A DNA stretch of 29,322 bases from assembly GCA_016290335.1 (NCBI GenBank), contig JAEETM010000042.1, positions 1 to 29,322 on the forward strand, in the 5' to 3' direction. This DNA comes from Treponema sp. GTDB lineage: Bacteria; Spirochaetota; Spirochaetia; Treponematales; Treponemataceae. Within the stretch, counting starts at the first letter, position 1. Every line of letters begins with the position of its first letter. The notes beneath the pieces were generated by a model, which searched no databases, was not told the origin of the DNA, and saw only the letters and a program-made list of their open reading frames with translations. Positions 23,206-29,322 of the stretch are shown piece by piece. Position numbers and translations under genes: made by a program.

Positions 23206-25632
23206 ATGAAATACGGTTATTTTGATGATGACAACGCGGAGTATGTTATTACTCGTCCGGATACTCCTACATCCTGGAGTAATTATCTTGGTTCAACAGT
23301 TTATGGTGCAGTAATCACTAACAACGCTGGTGGATACGGCTTCTATAAATCTGGAGCACAGGGACGTTTTTTAAGGCTTCGCTTTAACTCAATCCCTATG
23401 GATCAGCCTGGACGATATTTTTATCTTCGTGATATGGAAGACGGAGATTTCTGGTCTGCATCATGGCAGCCTGTAGGAAAACCTCTTGATCAGTATAAAT
23501 CTGAATGTCGTCATGGTACTGCTTACACCACAATCACATCAGAATACAAGGGAATAAAATCAGAAACAAAATATTATGTTCCGCTCGGACAGAACTTTGA
23601 GTATTGGAGACTTAAGGTAACTAATACTTCAAACAAGGCACGCAAAATCCGCCTGTTCTCTTACTGTGAGTTTACAAACCAGTGGAACACAACTCAGGAC
23701 CAGGTAAACCTTCAGTATTCTCTTTTTATCTGTAAGGGCGAAAAGGTTGGAGACAATCTCCTCCGCTTCTCAATTCAGGATAACCTTTATGTTCAGCATC
23801 CGGACTGGGAAGTTGGTGGTGCTTACATGAGTAACTGGGTTGCTCTCGTTGGTACTCCAATGACTGGTTTTGATACAAGCCGAGAAGCATTTATTGGAAC
23901 TTATGGTTCTTATGCTAATCCTAAGGCTGTAGCTGACGGTGCTTGTACTGGTTCAGAAGCTTTTGGCGATAACATGTGCGGTACAGTACAGGGGGATTTG
24001 GAACTCAAACCTGGCGAGACTAAAGAAGTTATGCTTATGCTTGGTATTGATGATGCACGTGCTGTTGGTCAGAAAATCCTTGCTGAATATGGAAACTTTA
24101 AGCGTGCTGATGAAGAGTTTGAAAAGCTTGTAAAAGCATGGCATGCAAAGCTTGGTTCTTTCAAGGCTCTTACTCCAGATGAGGATATCAATCATACTGT
24201 AAACGTTTGGGGCTTGTACAACTGTCTTATCACTTTTGCCTGGAGCCGTGCCGCTTCTCTTGTTTACAATGGCGAGCGCGACGGTCTTGGTTATCGCGAT
24301 TCAGTTCAGGATATTCTTGGTGTTTCAGCTGCAATTCCAGAAGAAGCAGAAGAGCGTCTTGTTAGAATGATTAGCGGTCAGTGCCAGAATGGTGGTGCTG
24401 TTCCTGTAATCTCTAAAGATTTTAATGCTGGTCACGAAAAAGCTCCAAAGCCAGAAGAGTTCCGTTCTGATGACTGTGAATGGTTCTTTAATGCTGTTCC
24501 TTGTTATGTTGCAGAATCTGGTAATTTTGATTTCTATAATAAAGTTGTTCCTTATGCAGATGGTGGCGAAGCTACTGTTTACGGACACTTGCGCCGTGCT
24601 CTGGATTTTAACCTGGAGCGTATGGGTGTTGATGGACTTCCTTGTGGTCTTCTTGCTGACTGGAACGACTGTCTTAAGCTTGGATATCATGGTGAATCTT
24701 TGTTTGTTGCGTTCCAGCTTCGTCTTGGTCTTACAACTTATGCTGATATTTCTGAACGCCTTGAAAAGAAAGATGAAGCAGCCTGGGCTTTGAAGCAGCG
24801 CGATACTCTTGATGCAAACATTCAGAAAAAATGCTGGGACGGCAAATGGTTTATCTGGGCTGTTGGCGAAGATGGAACTGTTTACGGTACACAGACAATT
24901 GAAGAAGGACAGATTTACTTTAATACTCAGGTTTGGGCTGTTATGTCTAGTGCTGCAACTGCAGAACAGGCTCGCATTTGTATGGAATCTGTAAAAGAAA
25001 AGCTTGCAACTCCTTATGGACTTATGCTCTGTGCGCCTCCATTTGTAAAGACTCGCAGCGATATTATGTCTTCTGTTGTATTCCTTCCTGGTATTAAGGA
25101 AAATGCTGGTATCTTTAATCATACTCAGGGATGGGGTGTTATTGCAGAAACAATGCTTGGAAACGGTGACCGTGCTTACGAATACTGCAAGGCTTCCATT
25201 CCGGCTGCTTATAACGATAAGGCAGAAATCCGCCAGAGCGAACCTTATGTAGTTGGTCAGACAACTTATTCTACATTCAGCAAACGTCCTGGTAACACAC
25301 GTACTTCTTGGCTTTCGGGTGCAGGTACCTGGAGCTACTACGCAATCACACAGTACATGCTTGGAATTAAGCCTCAGTACGATGGACTTTTGATTGATCC
25401 ATGTATCAAGCATGACTGGGACGGCTACACTGTAGAACGCCGCTGGAGAAAAATGAATCTTCACATTGAAGTAAAAAATCCTCAGCACGTATGCAAAGGT
25501 ATTGAATACATCGAAGTAGACGGCAAACGAATTGATTCAGCTGTGATTCCAGTAAGTGCACTCAAAGATGGTTCAAAAATCGTAGCTCATATGGGAGCGG
25601 CTGCTAAGCCGGTACCATGTGAGCGAGTTTAG
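23206..25632 (+). CDS. GH94 disaccharide phosphorylase (cellobiose/chitobiose phosphorylase-like)
   Basis: 808 aa, the full length of two-domain GH94 phosphorylases. The N-terminal beta-sandwich starts MKYGYFDDDNAEYVITRPDTP, is close to family starts and includes NYLG, NNAGGYGFY and GRYFYLRD. The (alpha/alpha)6 catalytic barrel carries GLGYRDSVQD (360-369), ADWNDC (484-489, containing the general acid Asp), and GIKENAGIFNH (629-639) of the phosphate/sugar site. There is no signal peptide, so it is cytoplasmic. It would cleave a beta-linked disaccharide with inorganic phosphate to a sugar 1-phosphate plus free sugar, saving ATP. The N-terminus resembles chitobiose phosphorylases more than classic cellobiose phosphorylases, but HTQGW after KENAGIFNH differs from both as I remember them; cellobionate or another acceptor is possible. 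It has its own promoter and lies behind the importer genes, so it probably acts on the imported sugar. Confidence 0.92.
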   Translation: MKYGYFDDDNAEYVITRPDTPTSWSNYLGSTVYGAVITNNAGGYGFYKSGAQGRFLRLRFNSIPMDQPGRYFYLRDMEDGDFWSASWQPVGKPLDQYKSECRHGTAYTTITSEYKGIKSETKYYVPLGQNFEYWRLKVTNTSNKARKIRLFSYCEFTNQWNTTQDQVNLQYSLFICKGEKVGDNLLRFSIQDNLYVQHPDWEVGGAYMSNWVALVGTPMTGFDTSREAFIGTYGSYANPKAVADGACTGSEAFGDNMCGTVQGDLELKPGETKEVMLMLGIDDARAVGQKILAEYGNFKRADEEFEKLVKAWHAKLGSFKALTPDEDINHTVNVWGLYNCLITFAWSRAASLVYNGERDGLGYRDSVQDILGVSAAIPEEAEERLVRMISGQCQNGGAVPVISKDFNAGHEKAPKPEEFRSDDCEWFFNAVPCYVAESGNFDFYNKVVPYADGGEATVYGHLRRALDFNLERMGVDGLPCGLLADWNDCLKLGYHGESLFVAFQLRLGLTTYADISERLEKKDEAAWALKQRDTLDANIQKKCWDGKWFIWAVGEDGTVYGTQTIEEGQIYFNTQVWAVMSSAATAEQARICMESVKEKLATPYGLMLCAPPFVKTRSDIMSSVVFLPGIKENAGIFNHTQGWGVIAETMLGNGDRAYEYCKASIPAAYNDKAEIRQSEPYVVGQTTYSTFSKRPGNTRTSWLSGAGTWSYYAITQYMLGIKPQYDGLLIDPCIKHDWDGYTVERRWRKMNLHIEVKNPQHVCKGIEYIEVDGKRIDSAVIPVSALKDGSKIVAHMGAAAKPVPCERV

Positions 25633-25705
25633 CAAAGGCTTCTGCTTAATTATAATTGTCAATTTATACTGCCTTTGCTTGCAGTTTTGCTATTGCAAAA
25701 CTGCA
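25632..25705 (+). repeat. Two-hairpin intergenic element, copy 3
   Basis: Hairpin 1 is 47 nt (25632-25678): GCAAAGGC / GCCTTTGC, starting on the G of the GH94 TAG stop. Linker TT. Hairpin 2 (25680-25705): TGCAGTTTTGC / GCAAAACTGCA around TATT, nearly the same as in copy 1. The element ends 20 nt before the end of the convergent carboxypeptidase gene. Confidence 0.75.
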
Positions 25706-25724
25706 TACGAAAGTGGTTTTAGAT

Positions 25725-27140
25725 TTAGTGTTTTATAATCTTATCACATAAAGTGGTAAGAAAGCCTGCTTTTTGAATTGATCGGTCGGCAACGAGTGGA
25801 ATTGTTTCCAGAAGGTAGTTGCCGACCGATATTTTTATGCAGCCATATTCTGTGCCGGCTGTTATTTCACCTTCAAGACTGTCCGGCAGTTCAAGCTCTA
25901 CAATCACATTTTTAAGATTTTCTGCAAGAGAGTTTCCGGTAACAAAAGGAACACATACTGATTCCGGTTTGTACGCTGGAACAAGGTTTGCTGCTTTCAG
26001 CTTTGCATTGTATACCTTTACAAAATAGCTTTTTACATCCTCAAGCCTGGTAAAATCAGCAAAGGAAAGAAAAGCAAAATCCATTAACTCTGTGCCGTCG
26101 TGAATGCGTCCCTGCTGGCCTTCTTTTGTAGTTTTGCCCGGCCCCTTCATCGTAATTGAAAGAAAACGGGTGCCGTTGCGTTTTGCTGTGAGGGCGAGGT
26201 TGTAACCGCTTTCGTCAATGTAACCGGTTTTTAATCCGTCACAGCCTTCTATGAGGTCTAAAAGCGGATTTGTGTTTTTTTGAGTGATTCCCATTGTAAT
26301 GTGGCGGGGAAATCCGTTGGAAAAATCCTGCGGGCCGTAAGTGTCGCCGGGAGCCATGTTTCTTTTTTTAGGATAAGTGAACTCGCGCACGGAATGGAAC
26401 TTGCCGAGAGATTCGGGGTGTTCAATCAGGTATTTTCGGCAGAAAGCGGCCATTTCGCGGGCAGTTGTTGTGTTTTCTTCGCTGTAACCGGAAGCTTCCA
26501 CAAAATGAGTGTGGGTTAGTCCCATATCTGTGCAAACCTTATTCATGCGGTCAATAAATGCTTCCATGCTGCCACTGATTGTATATGCAAGCGCATAGGC
26601 GGCATCGTTACCAGAAGCAACCGAAAGGCCAAGAAGCAGCTCGTTCAATGTAACGACCTGTCCTTCGCCAAGAAACATAAGTGAAGAATGAGGCGGCATG
26701 TTGCAGGCCCACGATTCTTCCGGGAGCGGAATCACCTGGTCGTAGCTTAAGTGACCTTTGGAAACTTCATCATCAACTACATACATTGCAAAAAGCTTTG
26801 TCATGCTTGCGGGCGGAATCACTTCGTCAGCATTTTTTTCGTAAATTATGTTGCCGTTTGAAATATCTATAAGAATGGCTGAGCCGGCAAAAAGGTTCAG
26901 ATTAGGCTGCTCCAGATTGTAAGGAAGTGGTTTGAGGAGCTCGTACTGGGTGCCATATTTTAAATGAAGCTCCTGAGTCAAAGAAAGCTGCTGTTCTGCG
27001 GAAAGAGGCTCTGCATCATAAAGATTTTTAAAATTAAAGGAGCGGATTCCAACAAAAGTAAAAAAAGCCGCTAGCAGAAGGGCAGGGATACCGGCAGAAA
27101 GTGATATAATCAGTATTTTTTTTTGTTCGAGTTTTTTCAT
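25725..27140 (-). CDS. D-alanyl-D-alanine carboxypeptidase (PBP5/DacA-like)
   Basis: 471 aa. An N-terminal hydrophobic segment (~10-30) acts as uncleaved anchor or signal. The serine-peptidase S11 motifs are complete: S112-M-T-K115 (nucleophile Ser and Lys), S176-G-N178 and K304-T-G306. The enzyme removes the terminal D-Ala from peptidoglycan pentapeptides in the periplasm, limiting cross-linking, and would bind beta-lactams. After the catalytic domain there is a beta-rich C-terminal domain (about 375-460) like that of PBP5, but I see no obvious amphipathic C-terminal anchor. No Shine-Dalgarno precedes the ATG, and a TGCTATAAT promoter lies so close that the leader would be about 3 nt. The last part of the coding region carries a perfect 13-bp inverted repeat. 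Divergent from dapA, which feeds the same peptidoglycan pathway. Confidence 0.93.
   Translation of the reverse strand: MKKLEQKKILIISLSAGIPALLLAAFFTFVGIRSFNFKNLYDAEPLSAEQQLSLTQELHLKYGTQYELLKPLPYNLEQPNLNLFAGSAILIDISNGNIIYEKNADEVIPPASMTKLFAMYVVDDEVSKGHLSYDQVIPLPEESWACNMPPHSSLMFLGEGQVVTLNELLLGLSVASGNDAAYALAYTISGSMEAFIDRMNKVCTDMGLTHTHFVEASGYSEENTTTAREMAAFCRKYLIEHPESLGKFHSVREFTYPKKRNMAPGDTYGPQDFSNGFPRHITMGITQKNTNPLLDLIEGCDGLKTGYIDESGYNLALTAKRNGTRFLSITMKGPGKTTKEGQQGRIHDGTELMDFAFLSFADFTRLEDVKSYFVKVYNAKLKAANLVPAYKPESVCVPFVTGNSLAENLKNVIVELELPDSLEGEITAGTEYGCIKISVGNYLLETIPLVADRSIQKAGFLTTLCDKIIKH
25781..25830. repeat. 13-bp perfect inverted repeat inside the carboxypeptidase gene
   Basis: ATCGGTCGGCAAC (25781-25793) and GTTGCCGACCGAT (25818-25830) are exact reverse complements with a 24-nt loop, 50 nt in total. 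It encodes the stretch from SVGN to VADRS near the C-terminus. Loop and span resemble the GC-rich hairpins at 10251-10298 and 10316-10362. Confidence 0.6.
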
Positions 27141-27149
27141 GGTAAGGTG

Positions 27150-27158
27150 ATTATAGCA
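27150..27158 (-). promoter_or_regulatory. Extended -10 promoter for the carboxypeptidase gene
   Basis: On the minus strand TGCTATAAT ends 9 nt before the ATG (27140), so the expected start point leaves a leader of only about 3 nt. No ribosome binding site is present. Confidence 0.5.
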
Positions 27159-27165
27159 GAAATAA

Positions 27166-27194
27166 TTGAATTTATCACAAAAATATACTATTAT
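27166..27194 (+). promoter_or_regulatory. Sigma70-type promoter for dapA-asd
   Basis: TTGAAT (27166-27171), 17-nt spacer, TATTAT (27189-27194), about 38 nt before the dapA start. It lies back to back with the carboxypeptidase promoter, so a regulator could affect both. Confidence 0.5.
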
Positions 27195-27232
27195 CTTCTA
27201 TCAAAAATAGGAAAAGATTTTGGAGGTATGGA

Positions 27233-28147
27233 ATGACTAAATTTCGTGGTGCTTTTACGGCAATGATTACGCCTATGCTGGCTGATGGTTCTGTTGATTT
27301 TGAGGGATTCCGAAAAAATGTCAAATTCCAGCTTGAACAGGGAATTGATGGTCTTGTACCGCTTGGAACTACTGCTGAAACTCCTACATTGGACGAAAAA
27401 CCAGGCAGTGAGGAAGATAAAATCATAGCAATTGTAAAAGAAGAAGTTGCTGCTTTTGAGAAAAAAACAGGTAAAAAGATTCCTATAATTATTGGTGCCG
27501 GTTCAAACAATACTAAAGATGCTGTTATGTACTGCGAGCGTGCTAAAAAAGCAGGTGCAGATGCAGCCCTTGTAGTTACTCCATACTATAATAAACCTTC
27601 AAAAGAGGGTATTTTCCGTCATTTTGAGGCTGTAAGCAAGGTTGGAATTCCAATCATCGTTTATAATATTGCCGGTCGAACAGGCTTGAATATTCCTACA
27701 GATGTAATGGTAAGAATTGCAGAGCTTCCAAATATTGCCGGTGTAAAAGAGGCTTCTGGTTCAGTTGCTCAGATGATGGAAGTTATTGGACAGATTAAAA
27801 ACAAGAAGCCTGATTTTGCAGTTCTTTCTGGTGATGATGGTCTTACACTTCCTTTGATTGCTGCTGGTGGTGACGGAATTATTTCTGTTGCTTCAAACCT
27901 GATTCCTGCCCTTATGCACGAATATGCAGCAGCTTGTCTTGAAGGCGACTTTAAGAAGGGCCGCGAGCTTCATTATCGTCTTGCTCCGTTCTTTAAGGCT
28001 GAGTTCTGCGACGGAAACCCAAGCTCAATCAAATATGCAATGAACGTAAAGGGACTTCCTGCCGGAACATTGCGTTTGCCGCTTGTAGAAGTTACAGATG
28101 CAGCTAAAGAGACAATTGAAAAAGCAATTAAAGAGTGCGGACTATAA
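27233..28147 (+). CDS. dapA: 4-Hydroxy-tetrahydrodipicolinate synthase
   Basis: 304 aa. A class I aldolase of the DapA/NAL family: LVPLGTTAETPTL (41-53), TPYYNKP (116-122), catalytic Tyr144 in YNIAGRTG, and Schiff-base Lys172 in GVKEASG. It condenses pyruvate with aspartate semialdehyde, the first committed step towards diaminopimelate and lysine in the cytoplasm. Two usually glycine/proline-bearing spots are changed: GTTGE reads GTTAE and YNVPGRT reads YNIAGRT. There is also a short lysine-rich insertion (about 54-84). The close sialate lyase-type relatives in the family cannot be fully excluded from motifs, but the asd gene 13 nt downstream supports DapA. GGAGG lies 7 nt before the ATG. Confidence 0.93.
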   Translation: MTKFRGAFTAMITPMLADGSVDFEGFRKNVKFQLEQGIDGLVPLGTTAETPTLDEKPGSEEDKIIAIVKEEVAAFEKKTGKKIPIIIGAGSNNTKDAVMYCERAKKAGADAALVVTPYYNKPSKEGIFRHFEAVSKVGIPIIVYNIAGRTGLNIPTDVMVRIAELPNIAGVKEASGSVAQMMEVIGQIKNKKPDFAVLSGDDGLTLPLIAAGGDGIISVASNLIPALMHEYAAACLEGDFKKGRELHYRLAPFFKAEFCDGNPSSIKYAMNVKGLPAGTLRLPLVEVTDAAKETIEKAIKECGL

Positions 28148-28160
28148 AGGAGATTTTTTT

Positions 28161-29258
28161 ATGAATAAGATAAAGGTTGGTGTACTTGGAGCTACGGGAA
28201 TGGTTGGTCAGCGATATGTAAAGCTGCTTGAAAATCATCCCTGGTTTGAAGTTAGTTATGTGGCTGCAAGTCCACGTTCTGCCGGAAAATTGTACAAGGA
28301 AGCCGTTGAAAACAGATGGCTGATTGGTGCTGATATTCCTGCAACAACTGCAGAGCTTATGGTTGAAGATGCAAATCTTCCGGAAAAGGCAATCGGTAAG
28401 TGCCAGTTTGTATTCAGTGCGCTTGAGCTTCCTAAAAAGGATGATATTAAAGCACTTGAAGCAGCATATGCCGCAGAAGGTATTCCAGTTGTTTCTAATG
28501 CTTCTGCTAACCGCTGGACAGAAGATGTTCCAATGCTCGTACCGGAAATTAACTTTTCTCATCTTGATGTTATTCCTGCGCAGAAAAAGCATAACGGTTG
28601 GGACAAGGGCTTTATTGCAGTAAAACCTAACTGTTCGCTCCAGACTTATATGATGCCGATTCACGCATTGATTCAGGCCGGCTATCCAATCAAGAGAATG
28701 ATTGTTACTACTTTGCAGGCTACTTCCGGTGCAGGTTATCCGGGTGTACCTTCTTTTGATATGATTGATAATATCGTTCCATTCATTGGCGGCGAGGAAG
28801 AAAAGACAGAAAAAGAATGTCTTAAGATTCTTGGTTCAGTAAAGGACGGTAAGATTGTAAACGCTGAAGGTCCTATTGTTTCTTCTACTTGTACACGTGT
28901 TCCTGTAGTTGACGGTCATACTGCCTGTGTAAGTCTTGAGTTTGATTTACCTGATGACAAAAAACCTAGTCTTGAAGAAATTGAGCGTGTATGGACAAGC
29001 TATACATCTTTACCACAGGAACTTAAGCTTCCAAGTGCACCTGAGCATCCTATTGTTGTACGCCACGAAGAAAACCGCCCACAGCCACGCCGTGACCGCG
29101 AAACTGAAAAGGGAATGGCCTGTGTAATCGGTCGTCTTAGACCATGCAATGTATTTGACGTAAAGTTTGTTGCTTTGAGTCATAATACAAAACGAGGTGC
29201 TGCTCTTGGTGGTATTTTGAATGCCGAGCTGCTCAAGGCAAAAGGCTTCTTTGACTAA
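28161..29258 (+). CDS. asd: Aspartate-semialdehyde dehydrogenase (archaeal/fungal-type)
   Basis: 365 aa from the ATG at 28161, chosen because AAGGAG lies 8 nt upstream; a longer frame from 28098 runs through the end of dapA and is not used. NADP-binding GATGMVGQR at 10-18, catalytic C158 in KPNCSLQTY, substrate-binding R246 and general-base H253 in VVDGHTACVS. The overall sequence fits the archaeal/fungal-like class of Asd rather than the classic E. coli type. It reduces aspartyl phosphate to aspartate semialdehyde, the substrate of DapA encoded just upstream (13 nt apart, same operon) and the branch point for Thr/Met. The pairing supports both assignments. Confidence 0.95.
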   Translation: MNKIKVGVLGATGMVGQRYVKLLENHPWFEVSYVAASPRSAGKLYKEAVENRWLIGADIPATTAELMVEDANLPEKAIGKCQFVFSALELPKKDDIKALEAAYAAEGIPVVSNASANRWTEDVPMLVPEINFSHLDVIPAQKKHNGWDKGFIAVKPNCSLQTYMMPIHALIQAGYPIKRMIVTTLQATSGAGYPGVPSFDMIDNIVPFIGGEEEKTEKECLKILGSVKDGKIVNAEGPIVSSTCTRVPVVDGHTACVSLEFDLPDDKKPSLEEIERVWTSYTSLPQELKLPSAPEHPIVVRHEENRPQPRRDRETEKGMACVIGRLRPCNVFDVKFVALSHNTKRGAALGGILNAELLKAKGFFD

Positions 29259-29322
29259 TCGTAATCAGCTTTTACAGCAAACTATAACGTGCCAATGAAT
29301 ACAAAGTTTATTGCCAATATGA
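29259..29322 (+). other. Window end after asd; possible start of another gene
   Basis: Nothing certain. TATAAC (29283-29288) stands 6 nt before an ATG at 29295 whose frame stays open to the window edge, the same spacing as at 12597, but only nine codons are visible and there is no ribosome binding site. Confidence 0.2.

Noticed and set aside
24325..25488. 387-codon minus-strand frame within the GH94 gene
   Set aside because: Long, but its product is Cys/Ser/Thr-rich with no domain, and the + strand holds every conserved GH94 motif; it is a by-product of codon bias.
28128..28664. 178-codon minus-strand frame opposite asd
   Set aside because: No recognisable domain, no ribosome binding site, and it lies over the conserved NADP-binding and catalytic regions of asd.
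1..29322. tRNA, rRNA, CRISPR array, transposase or phage genes
   Set aside because: None seen on either strand; repeated sequence is limited to the B-repeat genes and the two-hairpin element.

Overview
The window looks like a chromosomal segment of a host- or gut-associated Treponema-type spirochaete. This rests on moderately AT-rich DNA, many short-lipobox lipoproteins (…SGC, FFSC, LAGC, LTSC, LASC), tandem InlB-type B-repeat surface proteins, a GH94 phosphorylase with a sugar ABC importer, and pyruvate formate-lyase activation. The species assignment is inference; there is no rRNA or other marker gene. I see no tRNA, rRNA, CRISPR array, insertion sequence or phage gene.

Layout. 1-2081: housekeeping genes on + (the end of a HAD phosphatase, an RluA-type pseudouridine synthase, and pflA). 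2176-10206: two adjacent giant lipoproteins, 1393 and 1275 aa, built from B-repeats. They share a ~120-aa module, and the second carries a formylglycine-generating-enzyme-like domain that lacks one of the two active-site cysteines. 10415-15299: a secreted beta-helix carbohydrate-binding lipoprotein on -, diverging from a small secreted proline-rich protein that is followed by an OmpR-type response regulator and its histidine kinase. This is a plausible surface-sensing locus. 15381-17727: an M30-like zinc metallopeptidase lipoprotein, convergent with a lipoprotein carrying an Ig-like domain; their stop codons are 1 nt apart. 17888-19429: gatB. 19596-25632: a sugar uptake and phosphorolysis locus (solute-binding protein, two permeases, GH94 disaccharide phosphorylase) without its own ATPase. 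25725-27140 (-): a D-Ala-D-Ala carboxypeptidase. 27233-29258: dapA-asd, the entry into the diaminopimelate/lysine pathway.

How the genes work together. The importer would deliver a beta-linked disaccharide, which the cytoplasmic GH94 enzyme splits with phosphate. dapA-asd feed meso-diaminopimelate or an equivalent diamino acid to peptidoglycan, which the neighbouring carboxypeptidase trims. The lipoproteins, the carbohydrate-binding protein and the metallopeptidase form an outer-surface set.

Most notable non-coding signal. A two-hairpin element occurs three times on + (10316, 22940, 25632). Each copy has a first hairpin of exactly 47 nt whose arms differ at six consecutive base pairs with compensating changes. 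A 2-nt linker follows, then a near-constant second hairpin (GCAGTTTTGC type). Two copies begin on the last base of a TAG stop codon. This is the best candidate here for an undescribed structured 3'-end element. Other signals are a perfect 17-bp hairpin just before the ribosome binding site of the solute-binding protein gene, a 14-bp GAAA-loop hairpin just after that gene, recurrent TGnTATAAT promoters, and at least two genes whose start codon falls at or within 3 nt of the predicted transcription start (leaderless type).
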